Below are positions 35,044 through 42,744 of a stretch of DNA of 64,000 bases, piece after piece. The DNA is from Burkholderia lata (GTDB lineage: Bacteria; Pseudomonadota; Gammaproteobacteria; Burkholderiales; Burkholderiaceae). Position 1 is the stretch's first letter. Each line of letters opens with the position of its first letter. The notes beneath the pieces were generated by a model, which was given only the letters and a program-made list of their open reading frames with translations, searched no databases and had not been told where the DNA came from. The stretch spans positions 310,001 to 374,000 of the forward strand of contig NZ_CABVQK010000006.1 in the NCBI RefSeq assembly GCF_902499335.1, given 5' to 3'. Both the position numbers and the translations under genes were made by a program.

Positions 35044-36117
35044 ATGGGATCTGATTTTGATGAAATCGAAAGAAAAATAAAGAGGCGGATAAAGTCAGAG
35101 CAGGATGCCGGCGAACGAAGCTACCAACAACTCTTGGATCAACGGGAAAAATTGAAACGATTCGAGCGGGTTATTTCGCTGCTCAACCCAGTTGCGATTA
35201 TATTTGTCGGATCTGTCATTATTTTTTCTGCGTTCAAGAAGGGCTTTTTCGAGATAAATATATCCACCCCTTCGACTGCGATTCCATCATGGCCATTTGT
35301 GATTATAGGTGTCGTTGTCGCAGCCGGGGCGATGCTTTTCTACCTTCGCGATAGCGGCCCTGCAACCAGTCTCAGCAAGTTAAAAGACAAAGTCGAAGAT
35401 CTTGAAATACTGCTGAAGGCGCAACCTGCTTTTGTTAAAAAAGAATTGGGGCAGTTCTTTGTCTCAGATGAGACCAAGAATGAGATCATCGCAGGAATCA
35501 AAGATGAGATTCACAAGTCCGCTGTTGACTCAACGCTAAACACTCTTGCCGCAGAGAATATTGAGGCCAAAAAGAAGATCCGGTTCCTCGAAAAGGTTCA
35601 ATCTGAGCATTTTGACACGATGACAAGATTGCAGACTGCCATCAGAAATTTACAGACTCGTGCGAACCTTAACCTTGTATTCGGTATCATATTAACCGGT
35701 GTTGGCGTTGCGATTCTTTGGCAAACTCTGTCTGTTCCGCTTCATGGTGATTCCGCATGGGATTTCGCGCGAGCGTACTTCCCGCGCTTGTCACTGGTAT
35801 TGATTGTTGAGCTTTTTTCTTATTTCTTTCTGAATCTGTACAAGGGAAATATTAACGAAACGCGCTACTACCACAACGAGCTTACAAACATTTCGAGTCG
35901 CCGAATTTCGTTGATGTGCGCACTAGAGTCAGGCAATCAGGATGCCATCACTTCCGTCATAGCCGAATTTTCAAAGACAGAGCGAAATAATGTTCTAAAA
36001 AAGGGACAGACAACGGTGGAAATTGAAAAGAATAGAATCCAAAGTGATTCAAATAAGAACTTGACCTCGATAATTGAGCGGCTTCTCCAGTCTGCGATTC
36101 CATCTAAGAAAGATTAA
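35044..36117 (+). CDS. Four-helix membrane coiled-coil protein, phage cargo
   Basis: 357 residues from ATG 35044 after GGGGA. A charged coiled coil (1-40) is followed by two membrane helices (about 46-63 and 82-100). A long cytoplasmic coiled coil (105-205) leads to two more helices (about 208-228 and 245-267) and a charged tail. I do not recognise a family. The gene is much more AT-rich than the structural genes, sits alone between hicAB and the convergent ParB gene, and occupies the position of the tin/old cargo in P2. A role in superinfection exclusion or abortive infection is plausible from these features but not shown. Confidence 0.6.
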   Translation: MGSDFDEIERKIKRRIKSEQDAGERSYQQLLDQREKLKRFERVISLLNPVAIIFVGSVIIFSAFKKGFFEINISTPSTAIPSWPFVIIGVVVAAGAMLFYLRDSGPATSLSKLKDKVEDLEILLKAQPAFVKKELGQFFVSDETKNEIIAGIKDEIHKSAVDSTLNTLAAENIEAKKKIRFLEKVQSEHFDTMTRLQTAIRNLQTRANLNLVFGIILTGVGVAILWQTLSVPLHGDSAWDFARAYFPRLSLVLIVELFSYFFLNLYKGNINETRYYHNELTNISSRRISLMCALESGNQDAITSVIAEFSKTERNNVLKKGQTTVEIEKNRIQSDSNKNLTSIIERLLQSAIPSKKD

Positions 36118-36129
36118 TTTCACTTGCGC

Positions 36130-36158
36130 GGGCAAGAGCGGAACCAACGCTCTTGCCC
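36130..36158. terminator. Hairpin between convergent genes
   Basis: Perfect 11-bp stem GGGCAAGAGCG / CGCTCTTGCCC (36130-36140 and 36148-36158) with a 7-base loop. It lies between the stop codons of the cargo membrane gene and the convergent ParB-like gene. The T-run is weak on both sides, so termination is likely but not certain. Confidence 0.6.
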
Positions 36159-36168
36159 TGCCCCAAAC

Positions 36169-37092
36169 TTATTGACGGTGCGTGACCGCTGCTTGGATCG
36201 CCTTTCGCAGGTCGGCACCTTCCCCGACCACGGCATTTTCGAGTAGATCGAGCACGCTCACGCGAAACACTGGCTGTTCCCCCACCACGTGCATTTTGTT
36301 GATCGTGACGTTGCCTTGGGCCGCAAGCCAGTCCAGCAGACCCGCATCGGTTGGCCTGGCTGGTTGTTTTGCGCCGCTGACTGCTTCAAGAGCCTTCGGC
36401 GTTACCTTCGTCTTTCCCGATGCCTTCGCTATCTCCTTCGCGGCCTGTAATTGCCCCACCGCGCCCGGCCCTGATTCCTTCACCAGCTTCCGCGCAGCGG
36501 TGGCCGACACCTCGCCAGCCTGCACCGCTTCGCGGATCGCCGTCGGCGCAGACAGCAGCGTGAGCGCGTTGCGAACCTTCGTGATCGAACACGGCAAGCG
36601 TCGAGCAATCGTTTCTTCGGAGATTCCGCGGCCGAGCATATCTTTGAACAATATCGCCTCGCCGAGCGGCGTCAGCTTGCGGCCGTTGTTGTCCTGATAC
36701 TTGCCGAACAAGCGATCTTCTTCCGTCGTACCGCGTTCCTCGTTGACGACCGGCACCGCTTCGATGCCAGCGCCCTCGCTGTTCGCAAGCTGGACAGCAT
36801 CCCATCGCGTATGGCCATCGGACAGGTACAGAAAGCCGTCCACAGCAGCGCACACCTTGAGAGGCTTGTGGCGAAAGAAGCCGTTGACCTTCATCGAATC
36901 CGCGTACTCGCGCACCGCCGCCGGATAGTCCGGGTCGGCGAGACGAGGGGCATTGAAGCCCGGCCGTACACGAATCGCATCGAGCGACACCATGTAGATA
37001 TCCGCGCTCCCCTGCCGGAACTGCTTCATGATCTGTTTCACATTGCCCGGCACCAACTCCATTTCGGCCTGCATGTTCGTTGCTGCATCCAT
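36169..37092 (-). CDS. ParB-like partition/nuclease-fold protein
   Basis: 307 residues. A ParB N-terminal domain (about 35-110) contains the GHTR motif (93-96) in YLSDGHTRWDAV. A helix-turn-helix (about 150-180, SEETIARRLPCSITKVRNAL) follows, and then an Ala/Lys-rich segment. No ParA is visible in the window. It may bind a centromere-like site for plasmid-style maintenance of the phage, or regulate early genes. Its presence matches plasmid prophages of the KS14 type. It is the last gene of the early minus-strand operon. Confidence 0.75.
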   Translation of the reverse strand: MDAATNMQAEMELVPGNVKQIMKQFRQGSADIYMVSLDAIRVRPGFNAPRLADPDYPAAVREYADSMKVNGFFRHKPLKVCAAVDGFLYLSDGHTRWDAVQLANSEGAGIEAVPVVNEERGTTEEDRLFGKYQDNNGRKLTPLGEAILFKDMLGRGISEETIARRLPCSITKVRNALTLLSAPTAIREAVQAGEVSATAARKLVKESGPGAVGQLQAAKEIAKASGKTKVTPKALEAVSGAKQPARPTDAGLLDWLAAQGNVTINKMHVVGEQPVFRVSVLDLLENAVVGEGADLRKAIQAAVTHRQ

Positions 37093-37095
37093 CGT

Positions 37096-37368
37096 TCAAT
37101 CCCCTTTCAAGTACCCCGGCGACGATGTGTCGCCATCATCAGAAACAGACCCGCTATCCGGCGAGTCATCGAAAAGCGAAAGCGAAGCCCGCCGCTCGGT
37201 GCGCTGCACCGGCCCCTCTGGCGTCATCGTGAGCGCGGTTCGGTACGTGTGACCGCACAGCACGTTGTCGCACTGGAAATCCACGTTCCAACACAGGTCC
37301 GACGTGCGCAGCATCACGCGCGCGATACCCCGCGCCTTGCAATGCGGGCATGGCATGGTCCACCGCAT
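37096..37368 (-). CDS. Ogr/Delta-type zinc-finger late gene activator
   Basis: 90 residues. CPHC near the start and CDNVLCGHTY about 22 residues later give the Ogr zinc-binding pattern, with TYRTALTM following as in P2 Ogr. Ogr binds upstream of late promoters and recruits RNA polymerase. Unlike P2, where ogr follows D, it lies here at the end of the replication operon, three bases before the ParB gene. The acidic Ser/Asp tail is longer than usual. Confidence 0.8.
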   Translation of the reverse strand: MRWTMPCPHCKARGIARVMLRTSDLCWNVDFQCDNVLCGHTYRTALTMTPEGPVQRTERRASLSLFDDSPDSGSVSDDGDTSSPGYLKGD

Positions 37369-37369
37369 G

Positions 37370-37648
37370 TCACAACCCGGCCCGCTTTGCCGTCCGCGAA
37401 TTCACCGCGCCGCGAAGCGGATCAGCGCGAACGATCGGCAGATCGAGCCCATCGCGCGGCGACGCCGACGGCGAAAGCGAGTACAGGATTTCGAGCGACG
37501 CAGGCGCACGAAATCCGCAATCCGGGCAATAGAAGTACAGGCGGCGCATGGTGTCGCTCATCGGCTCAGAGTGACGCGCCTCGATATGCCCGTCGCACGC
37601 GGGACACTCGATCGTCATGTCGTGCGGATCGCGATAGCTGGCGTTCAT
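37370..37648 (-). CDS. Second Ogr-like zinc-finger protein
   Basis: 92 residues. ECPACDGHIEARHS and YFYCPDCGFRAPASLEILYSLSPS give a C-x2-C ... C-x2-C finger followed by an Ogr-like segment. It is adjacent to the first Ogr gene (one base apart) and overlaps the replication gene stop. Two tandem activators may recognise different late promoters or be a duplication product. Confidence 0.7.
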   Translation of the reverse strand: MNASYRDPHDMTIECPACDGHIEARHSEPMSDTMRRLYFYCPDCGFRAPASLEILYSLSPSASPRDGLDLPIVRADPLRGAVNSRTAKRAGL

Positions 37649-39549
37649 ACGGCTCCCGATTGGTTAGGTTGCGTGTTCAGCGTGGCGGCCTGTTCGTAGT
37701 CGGCCAGCCAGTCGGATACGTCGTGCGCGGCATGCGCGTGAGCGGTGTTGCGGCTCGATCCTCGCGAATCGGCGGGCGGATCAATGCGGAACGATTCCGC
37801 GTATTCAAGCCATGCGTCGACCGGCGTTTCAGCCGCTTCGACGTGCTTGGGCTGCTGCGTACAGTTATTGACACCAGTCCAAGGGCGGGCGGCTTCGCCG
37901 CCGCGCCGAACCACTCGCCACACGTGACGCGTCGACGGAACGAAGATTTCCGTTTCGCGGGTGTACGAGCAAAGCCCGTCAACGATGCTCGCAATGCCGA
38001 TTGCTTCGACGCCGTGCGGCACGCGCACGGGGGCGATGCCATACCGCCCCTCGCGGTGCTCGATCGTGTGTCGGATGTAGACCATGCGGGCCTCGCCCGC
38101 GATTCCGCCCATTGCACGCGAGTACGCCGCCCAATCGGCGGGCTTGTCGTCGCGCTTCTGCGCGGCCGTCCAAGCGGCGACGATGCACGCCGATTCTTCG
38201 ATGGCCGGTAGATCGTCCTCTTTGACGCGGCGCAGCTCGCGCCACACGCCGACCGGCGCACCGCCGAATTGCTGGAACTGTCGGATGCCCCACAGCGCGG
38301 CCCACGTTTCAACGCGAGCAGACGGCGTGATTTCGTCGTCGTCCCAAAAATCCGACTGCACCACGTAGCCCTCGTTCGTCTTGTGCTCGCCGACCGCATG
38401 TCCGTCGATGTTCTTCGAGATGTATTTGGCGATGTACCCGACGGCCGAACCCTTCGCCTTGTCGATCAGTTCGAAGCGCACGCGGTGCTCGCGCGCGCCG
38501 GGTTCGTTACCGGAGTCGCGCAGCCCGTGCTTGCGCATGATTTCGCAGAACCGCTTGATATCGTTCGAGAACACCAGCCCGTGCCAATGCGGCGAGCCGT
38601 CGTGATGCGGCTCCGCAACGCGCATGCCGAAGTACGCCACACCCTCTCGGCTCAGTTCCGCGCGGATGCGTTGCCATACCTTCCGCAAGTACGCCTGCCC
38701 GTCGCGCGGCGTCACGCCTGCATAGTTCGGGTTCGGCTTGAACCAGCTACCGGTCTGCCGGACTGCATGGAATCGGCTCGGACACGTCAGCGTGAACATG
38801 ACGCCGCGATACGACGCGCCATCGGCCAATTCTTCCAGTCCGCGCAGGCGCGTGAACAGTTCGCCGCGCTTCAATGCCTTGTTCGAAATGCCCTTCGACG
38901 CCAGTTCGGCGAGCGTGAAGCGCTGGCCGTCCTCGTTCTCCATCGTGACCGCTTCGAGCGTGCGAGCGTTGCGCCGATTCTGTGCAATGCGACGCCGCAC
39001 GGCCTCATCGCTCGCATACGGCTCCGCTTTCAGGTGGACGAAGTGCAGCCGAATATTCGAGTGCTCCAGTCCCCGAATGTGCATCTTGCGCAACTGACGC
39101 CGCCACCACAGTTCACACTTCACGCGCGCGACCTGATCGGCCGGATGCTCGAAATTCGGCATGTCGATTCCGTATGCGCCGCACGTAGCGCGCGCGACGA
39201 CGAGCGCATCGGCCAGTTCGAGCCCATATGCGCGCATCGTCACGTCGGACGCAATGCGGCGGGCCTTCATGCAGATTTCGTGATCGGTCGCATCGGGCGA
39301 TACCGGCATGCCGTCGGGCGCGTGGACTTCCAGAAAGTCGCGCAGCGTGTTCGCCGCTGCTGCCAGATCGAACATATGCGCGGCGTTGAAGCCGGTTCGC
39401 TGGCGGTACGTGCGCGCGCTGTCACGCCCGGCGTCACGCGCCTGTTCAAGCGCGCGGCGCATCCACTTCACGGGAAGGCGTTTCTTTGCCTTGTTCGCTT
39501 CGGGTAGTTTCGGGACGCTGCTTTCAGCGTCGCGCGCGTAAATCCACAT
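37645..39549 (-). CDS. A: Replication initiator endonuclease, P2 gpA-like
   Basis: 634 residues. Rolling-circle initiator of the HUH class. The metal site is in GSPHWHGLVF (His321, His323), and the paired tyrosines are in GYIAKYISKNID (Tyr372 and Tyr376, spaced as in P2 A). It nicks the phage origin and restarts synthesis. In P2 the origin is inside gene A; the same may hold here. The start MWIYARD is at 39549. Confidence 0.9.
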   Translation of the reverse strand: MWIYARDAESSVPKLPEANKAKKRLPVKWMRRALEQARDAGRDSARTYRQRTGFNAAHMFDLAAAANTLRDFLEVHAPDGMPVSPDATDHEICMKARRIASDVTMRAYGLELADALVVARATCGAYGIDMPNFEHPADQVARVKCELWWRRQLRKMHIRGLEHSNIRLHFVHLKAEPYASDEAVRRRIAQNRRNARTLEAVTMENEDGQRFTLAELASKGISNKALKRGELFTRLRGLEELADGASYRGVMFTLTCPSRFHAVRQTGSWFKPNPNYAGVTPRDGQAYLRKVWQRIRAELSREGVAYFGMRVAEPHHDGSPHWHGLVFSNDIKRFCEIMRKHGLRDSGNEPGAREHRVRFELIDKAKGSAVGYIAKYISKNIDGHAVGEHKTNEGYVVQSDFWDDDEITPSARVETWAALWGIRQFQQFGGAPVGVWRELRRVKEDDLPAIEESACIVAAWTAAQKRDDKPADWAAYSRAMGGIAGEARMVYIRHTIEHREGRYGIAPVRVPHGVEAIGIASIVDGLCSYTRETEIFVPSTRHVWRVVRRGGEAARPWTGVNNCTQQPKHVEAAETPVDAWLEYAESFRIDPPADSRGSSRNTAHAHAAHDVSDWLADYEQAATLNTQPNQSGAV

Positions 39550-39578
39550 AGAGACAGCCGAGACTCGAGAGAGGAACG

Positions 39579-39722
39579 TTAGGCGGGTTGCGTCGATTTA
39601 ACGGGCCATGCGGGCTCGGTGCCATCTTCGGGATGCGTGCCGCACCATGCGAGCGCGAACACGATAGTGAGCAGCCAAATCGCCCACAGCGGGAGCGGCT
39701 TTTTCTCGGGCGTTTGCTTCAT
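39579..39722 (-). CDS. 47-residue membrane protein
   Basis: ATG 39722, with AGAGGAC upstream, begins MKQTPEKKPLPLWAIW..., which has one hydrophobic helix (about residues 11-27) and a short polar tail, stopping at 39579. It lies between the replication gene and the next small gene on the same strand. No family is known to me. The codon pattern and ribosome site support it. Confidence 0.5.
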   Translation of the reverse strand: MKQTPEKKPLPLWAIWLLTIVFALAWCGTHPEDGTEPAWPVKSTQPA

Positions 39723-39738
39723 GGGGGTGTCCTCTTGA

Positions 39739-39954
39739 TTACCGGAATTGAAAACGTCGCTTTGACAGGTTGCGCAGGAGCGGTCGGAGAACGTGCATTG
39801 CGGCGGCTTCGGCCAAATCGGATTCCGCAGTGCGCGCCGGGCTCGTCAGTTCGGGGGGAGCAGCGAGCACGCCCGCACCGATGCCGAAATCCGCTAGATC
39901 CTCGATCAGCAGTTCGCGCGTCGTCATCGTGCAATCGGCACTCGACTGATCCAT
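39739..39954 (-). CDS. Small phage protein of the early operon
   Basis: 71 residues from ATG 39954, just downstream of the methylase stop; the longer frame to 39996 is inside the methylase gene. The sequence (MTTRELLIEDLADFGIGAG...) is helical with no known motif. Position suggests an early accessory role. Confidence 0.55.
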   Translation of the reverse strand: MDQSSADCTMTTRELLIEDLADFGIGAGVLAAPPELTSPARTAESDLAEAAAMHVLRPLLRNLSKRRFQFR

Positions 39955-39955
39955 G

Positions 39956-40879
39956 TCAGCCCCGAACGCCCGCGACCGCGAACAGCGGCAAGTCATCGAT
40001 CACGTCGAACCGCTCGACCTCGCGCGGCTCGATCCCTGCCGCCGCACACGCCGACGGTGATATCCAGATCACCTCTTCGCGCGCCACGGTTCCCGCCTGG
40101 CTGTTTGCTCGCGTCTTGCGCGTGAATCGCCCCCACCCGGTAAGCGCCCGCTCGTACATGTCCGACGCGTAACCACTCACCACGGCCATGCCGCTAAGGT
40201 TCGCGAGCATCGCCAGCAAATCGGCATGCTCAAACGTGGACATTTCGCAACGGTAGTCGCGGCCGATGCCACGCGAGACGCTGTTGCGCACTTCCGGCAG
40301 ATACGGCGGGTCGACGTAGAACAGCACGCCCGGCGCGTCGTATCGCGCTATCAGTTCAACGGCGGGCATGTTCTCGATCATGGTTCCACGCAGGCGCGCA
40401 CTGATCGGGCCAAGCCTGCCCGGATACCGCTTCCACTGCCCCGGTCCATCCGACCACACGTCGCCAGCGAATCCAATCGGGTCATTCAGCGGCCGTGTCG
40501 CACCCATCGAGCCGAAACCCATTTGCGCGCGCACACACAGGCGTCGTGCGCGCTCGATCGGTTCGTCGGTAGCGGACCATGCGGCGTCGAACTCCGTCCG
40601 CGCGTATGGCGTCAGTTCGAGTGCGTCGATCAGGCGTGCGCGCGACGCGTCGTCGCGCACCACACGGAAAAGGTTGACGATTTCGCCATCCAGATCGTTG
40701 TAAATCTCGACGCGGCTTCGCGGCTTCTGGAGAAGAACAGCGGCCGAGCCGCCGAACGGCTCGACGTAGATATCGTGCTCGGGCAGGTGCGACAGCACCC
40801 ACGATGCGACGCGAAACTTGCTACCCATGAAGCTGAGAAGCGGCGCCGTGACGCCTGTTCCCGTTGCCGCCCGCGTCAC
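39956..40879 (-). CDS. D12-class N6-adenine DNA methyltransferase (Dam-like)
   Basis: 307 residues. SAM-binding LSFMGSKFR (16-24) and EPFGGSAAVLL (40-50), and the catalytic DPPY (190-193), define a D12/Dam-type enzyme. It should methylate adenine in phage DNA, protecting from host restriction or influencing replication. It is coupled to the upstream gene by overlap (ATGA at 40876-40879). No restriction enzyme is adjacent. Confidence 0.9.
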   Translation of the reverse strand: MTRAATGTGVTAPLLSFMGSKFRVASWVLSHLPEHDIYVEPFGGSAAVLLQKPRSRVEIYNDLDGEIVNLFRVVRDDASRARLIDALELTPYARTEFDAAWSATDEPIERARRLCVRAQMGFGSMGATRPLNDPIGFAGDVWSDGPGQWKRYPGRLGPISARLRGTMIENMPAVELIARYDAPGVLFYVDPPYLPEVRNSVSRGIGRDYRCEMSTFEHADLLAMLANLSGMAVVSGYASDMYERALTGWGRFTRKTRANSQAGTVAREEVIWISPSACAAAGIEPREVERFDVIDDLPLFAVAGVRG

Positions 40880-41106
40880 GCTGCCTCCGCGAGAATCGGA
40901 CGAAGGCAGTCACGTGCCACGAGTAACGCCATATCGCGCGACATGCAGCAATCGGGGGCAATGCCGCCTTCTTCGTACCAGTGGACCGCCGAGCCGTTCG
41001 CCGTGAAGTACCCGCCGCGCGAACCGCGCTCATAGAACGGGCCGGTTTCGACAATGCCGGGCTCGATCTGGCGCGGTGCAGCGGCTTGAAGGTCTGCGAG
41101 CGTCAT
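40876..41106 (-). CDS. Small phage protein upstream of the methylase
   Basis: 76 residues from ATG 41106, overlapping the stop of the preceding small gene (ATGA) and the methylase start. The sequence contains FYERGSRGGYFTANGSAVHWYEEGG and ends with an Ala-rich helix. Not recognised. Coupling on both sides shows it belongs to the early operon. Confidence 0.6.
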   Translation of the reverse strand: MTLADLQAAAPRQIEPGIVETGPFYERGSRGGYFTANGSAVHWYEEGGIAPDCCMSRDMALLVARDCLRPILAEAA

Positions 41107-41282
41107 GCGGACCCCACGATGGTGAATGCTCGCTCGACGCGGCGAAGCGTCGCCGCCTGTCGCTCGGCTGCATCGCTCGCGCGGCGACGTGCGATGTGTT
41201 CCGCGTTGCTCGCGCGGATCACCCTGCGAATTGCGAGCGTTTCCGCGTCGCGCTGATTAGGAATGCTATAGACAAGAGCCAC
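41103..41282 (-). CDS. 59-residue basic phage protein
   Basis: GTG 41282, with GGGGTGA five bases upstream, opens a frame to TGA at 41103 that overlaps the next ATG. The product (MALVYSIPNQRDAETLAI...) is Arg- and Ala-rich and helical. Unknown function. The overlap and ribosome site are the evidence. Confidence 0.5.
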   Translation of the reverse strand: MALVYSIPNQRDAETLAIRRVIRASNAEHIARRRASDAAERQAATLRRVERAFTIVGSA

Positions 41283-41370
41283 TGAATCACCCCGCTATGT
41301 ATGTTCGTACTATCGAAAGGAATTGCTACCGTCGAGGATGACCGCGGTTACGCGGTCCCCGGCGTTCGTT

Positions 41371-41931
41371 TCAGGCTGCACACATCGCCCCTGCCCCGGC
41401 GCGCTGATCTGCCGGGCGCGGCATTGAGAACACCAACGCGCCCAATCGCTCAAGCCCGCGCAAGAACGCCGCGTGTTCCGCAGACACGGCGTCCGTCGGA
41501 AGCATCACGATCGTGACACTTCCGGCCGGGCCAGCCGGATCGAAGCCGAACCATGAACCAGATAGTTCCTGCGCCGCACGTCGCAGCGCTTTTTCGCGCA
41601 CGTCGTCCCGCGTTGCGTTCCTCGACACGACACCGGCAAGGCGGATTGCATCGGCCCACAGTTCGCACTGGTGATGCGTCAGCAGCGCGCGAGCATTCGC
41701 GATGATCCGATCGGCGCACTTCAATTCGCGATACAGCGCGTCGATGCCACCACGTTCAATCGCGTCCTTCCGCTCGTCGGCGCGAGTCATCCCCTCGCCG
41801 ATCACGTTGTCGCACTCGTTCGCGTTCGACCACTGGATTTTCTGGTCGAACGTCAACACGGTGAGCACCGTGCGGATGATCACGTGCGCAGCCCGCAGTT
41901 CGTCGCGCAGTTCGGTGTCGATGTTTTTCAT
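41371..41931 (-). CDS. Early phage protein of unknown function
   Basis: 186 residues from ATG 41931, which overlaps the stop of the upstream frame (ATGA); a longer version from 42030 is possible. It is helical, with EGMTRADERKDAIERGGIDALYR and DDVREKALRRAAQELSGSWFGF as prominent stretches. I do not recognise the family. It belongs to the minus-strand early operon. Confidence 0.55.
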   Translation of the reverse strand: MKNIDTELRDELRAAHVIIRTVLTVLTFDQKIQWSNANECDNVIGEGMTRADERKDAIERGGIDALYRELKCADRIIANARALLTHHQCELWADAIRLAGVVSRNATRDDVREKALRRAAQELSGSWFGFDPAGPAGSVTIVMLPTDAVSAEHAAFLRGLERLGALVFSMPRPADQRAGAGAMCAA

Positions 41932-42356
41932 GCGAGGCCCCGTGATTGATCGAGTGTGGGCGCGGTTTTCGCCGCGTACTTTTTGGCGTAGCCGAATGTG
42001 CGACGCGGCGCACGCGCCGCGATGCTCCATAATTCCCGGTCCCTGATCAGATGGAGCAACGCATGGAAAGTCGCCTTGTAGCGAACGTCGAACTCGCCTC
42101 GTTCGATTCCGAGATTGTCGACGGGCTCAACCTCAAAACAGTCCCGAAATTCACGCGCGACTACCGGATGCAGATCGGCATTCGCAACGACGCCGGAGAG
42201 CTTTACCGAGGCATCCGCTTGGAAGGCATGAACCTTTGGCTCGATACGCTCCAATGGTTCTTTGATCACGGATTCGCCGACGAGATCGGCCCTGATGGCG
42301 GGACCGTTCGCGGATGCGACGCGATTTTCAGTCGAAAAAAGTGACACGGTTTTCAT
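41928..42356 (-). CDS. Possible early protein, in competition with a plus-strand frame
   Basis: 142 codons from ATG 42356 to TGA 41928, with ATGA overlaps to the genes on both sides. That is a strong hint of an operon member. The last 40 residues (FGYAKKYAAKTAPTLDQSRG) look truly coding. However, the first 100 codons lie exactly opposite a plus-strand frame (42063-42344) that has the better third-position GC. Probably only one is real over the shared part. Confidence 0.4.
   Translation of the reverse strand: MKTVSLFSTENRVASANGPAIRADLVGESVIKEPLERIEPKVHAFQADASVKLSGVVANADLHPVVAREFRDCFEVEPVDNLGIERGEFDVRYKATFHALLHLIRDRELWSIAARAPRRTFGYAKKYAAKTAPTLDQSRGLA
42063..42344 (+). CDS. Possible small protein antisense to the early operon
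   Basis: 93 residues from ATG 42063, with GGAG six bases upstream. By my count third-position GC is about 68 percent against 60 percent at first position, as in real genes of this composition. The sequence (MESRLVANVELASFDSEIVDG..., LDTLQWFFDHGFADEIG) looks natural. It is antisense to, and in codon register with, the frame 41928-42356, so it may instead be its shadow. Confidence 0.45.
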   Translation: MESRLVANVELASFDSEIVDGLNLKTVPKFTRDYRMQIGIRNDAGELYRGIRLEGMNLWLDTLQWFFDHGFADEIGPDGGTVRGCDAIFSRKK

Positions 42357-42505
42357 GCCGCCCACCCTGCCGTTTGCACGCCCGGAATCGAAATCCACTT
42401 TTGGACTAAAGCAACCATTGCATCCATAAGTGCACGAAATTGCGGTGCGACGGATTGGCGCGAGAGCGCCGAAGGTGTAAGCGTTTGTTGCAGCGAAACG
42501 TGCAT
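42353..42505 (-). CDS. 50-residue protein, first gene of the early operon
   Basis: ATG 42505 follows AAGGGGAAG. The product (MHVSLQQTLTPSALSRQSVA...) ends at TGA 42353, overlapping the next ATG. As the first gene leftward from the divergent control region it takes the place of Cox-type regulators in P2, but the sequence shows no HTH that I can identify. Confidence 0.5.
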   Translation of the reverse strand: MHVSLQQTLTPSALSRQSVAPQFRALMDAMVALVQKWISIPGVQTAGWAA

Positions 42506-42635
42506 TTGACTTCCCCTTGTTCAACCCCTTGAACGGATACAGCGTGGAAGTCGCCCGGCAGACGGATAGCTAGTCCGTCACCGGCGGGGTTGGAAACCGG
42601 GGCCGGGTCGACGGGATGGAGAATAGTCTCATCGA

Positions 42636-42696
42636 ATGAAACGTGTCAATAGATGATACGTCTCAGCGACAGAGACAGTTGCATCTGATGAAGCGT
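42636..42696. promoter_or_regulatory. Lysogeny control region with ATGAWRCGT repeats
   Basis: ATGAAACGT (42636-42644), ATGATACGT (42653-42661) and ATGAAGCGT (42688-42696) are direct repeats in the 240-bp gap between the leftward early operon and the rightward regulator. The first two are 17 bp apart and the third 35 bp on. They are good candidates for operators of the HTH regulator or a Cox-like protein. Confidence 0.5.
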
Positions 42697-42744
42697 CGCA
42701 GTACCTTTGACGCCGGGTTGATTTGATTCACAAGGGGTTTGTCA

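Noticed and set aside
36811..38211. 466-codon plus-strand frame
   Set aside because: It runs opposite ParB, Ogr and the replication gene, all of which have clear motifs.
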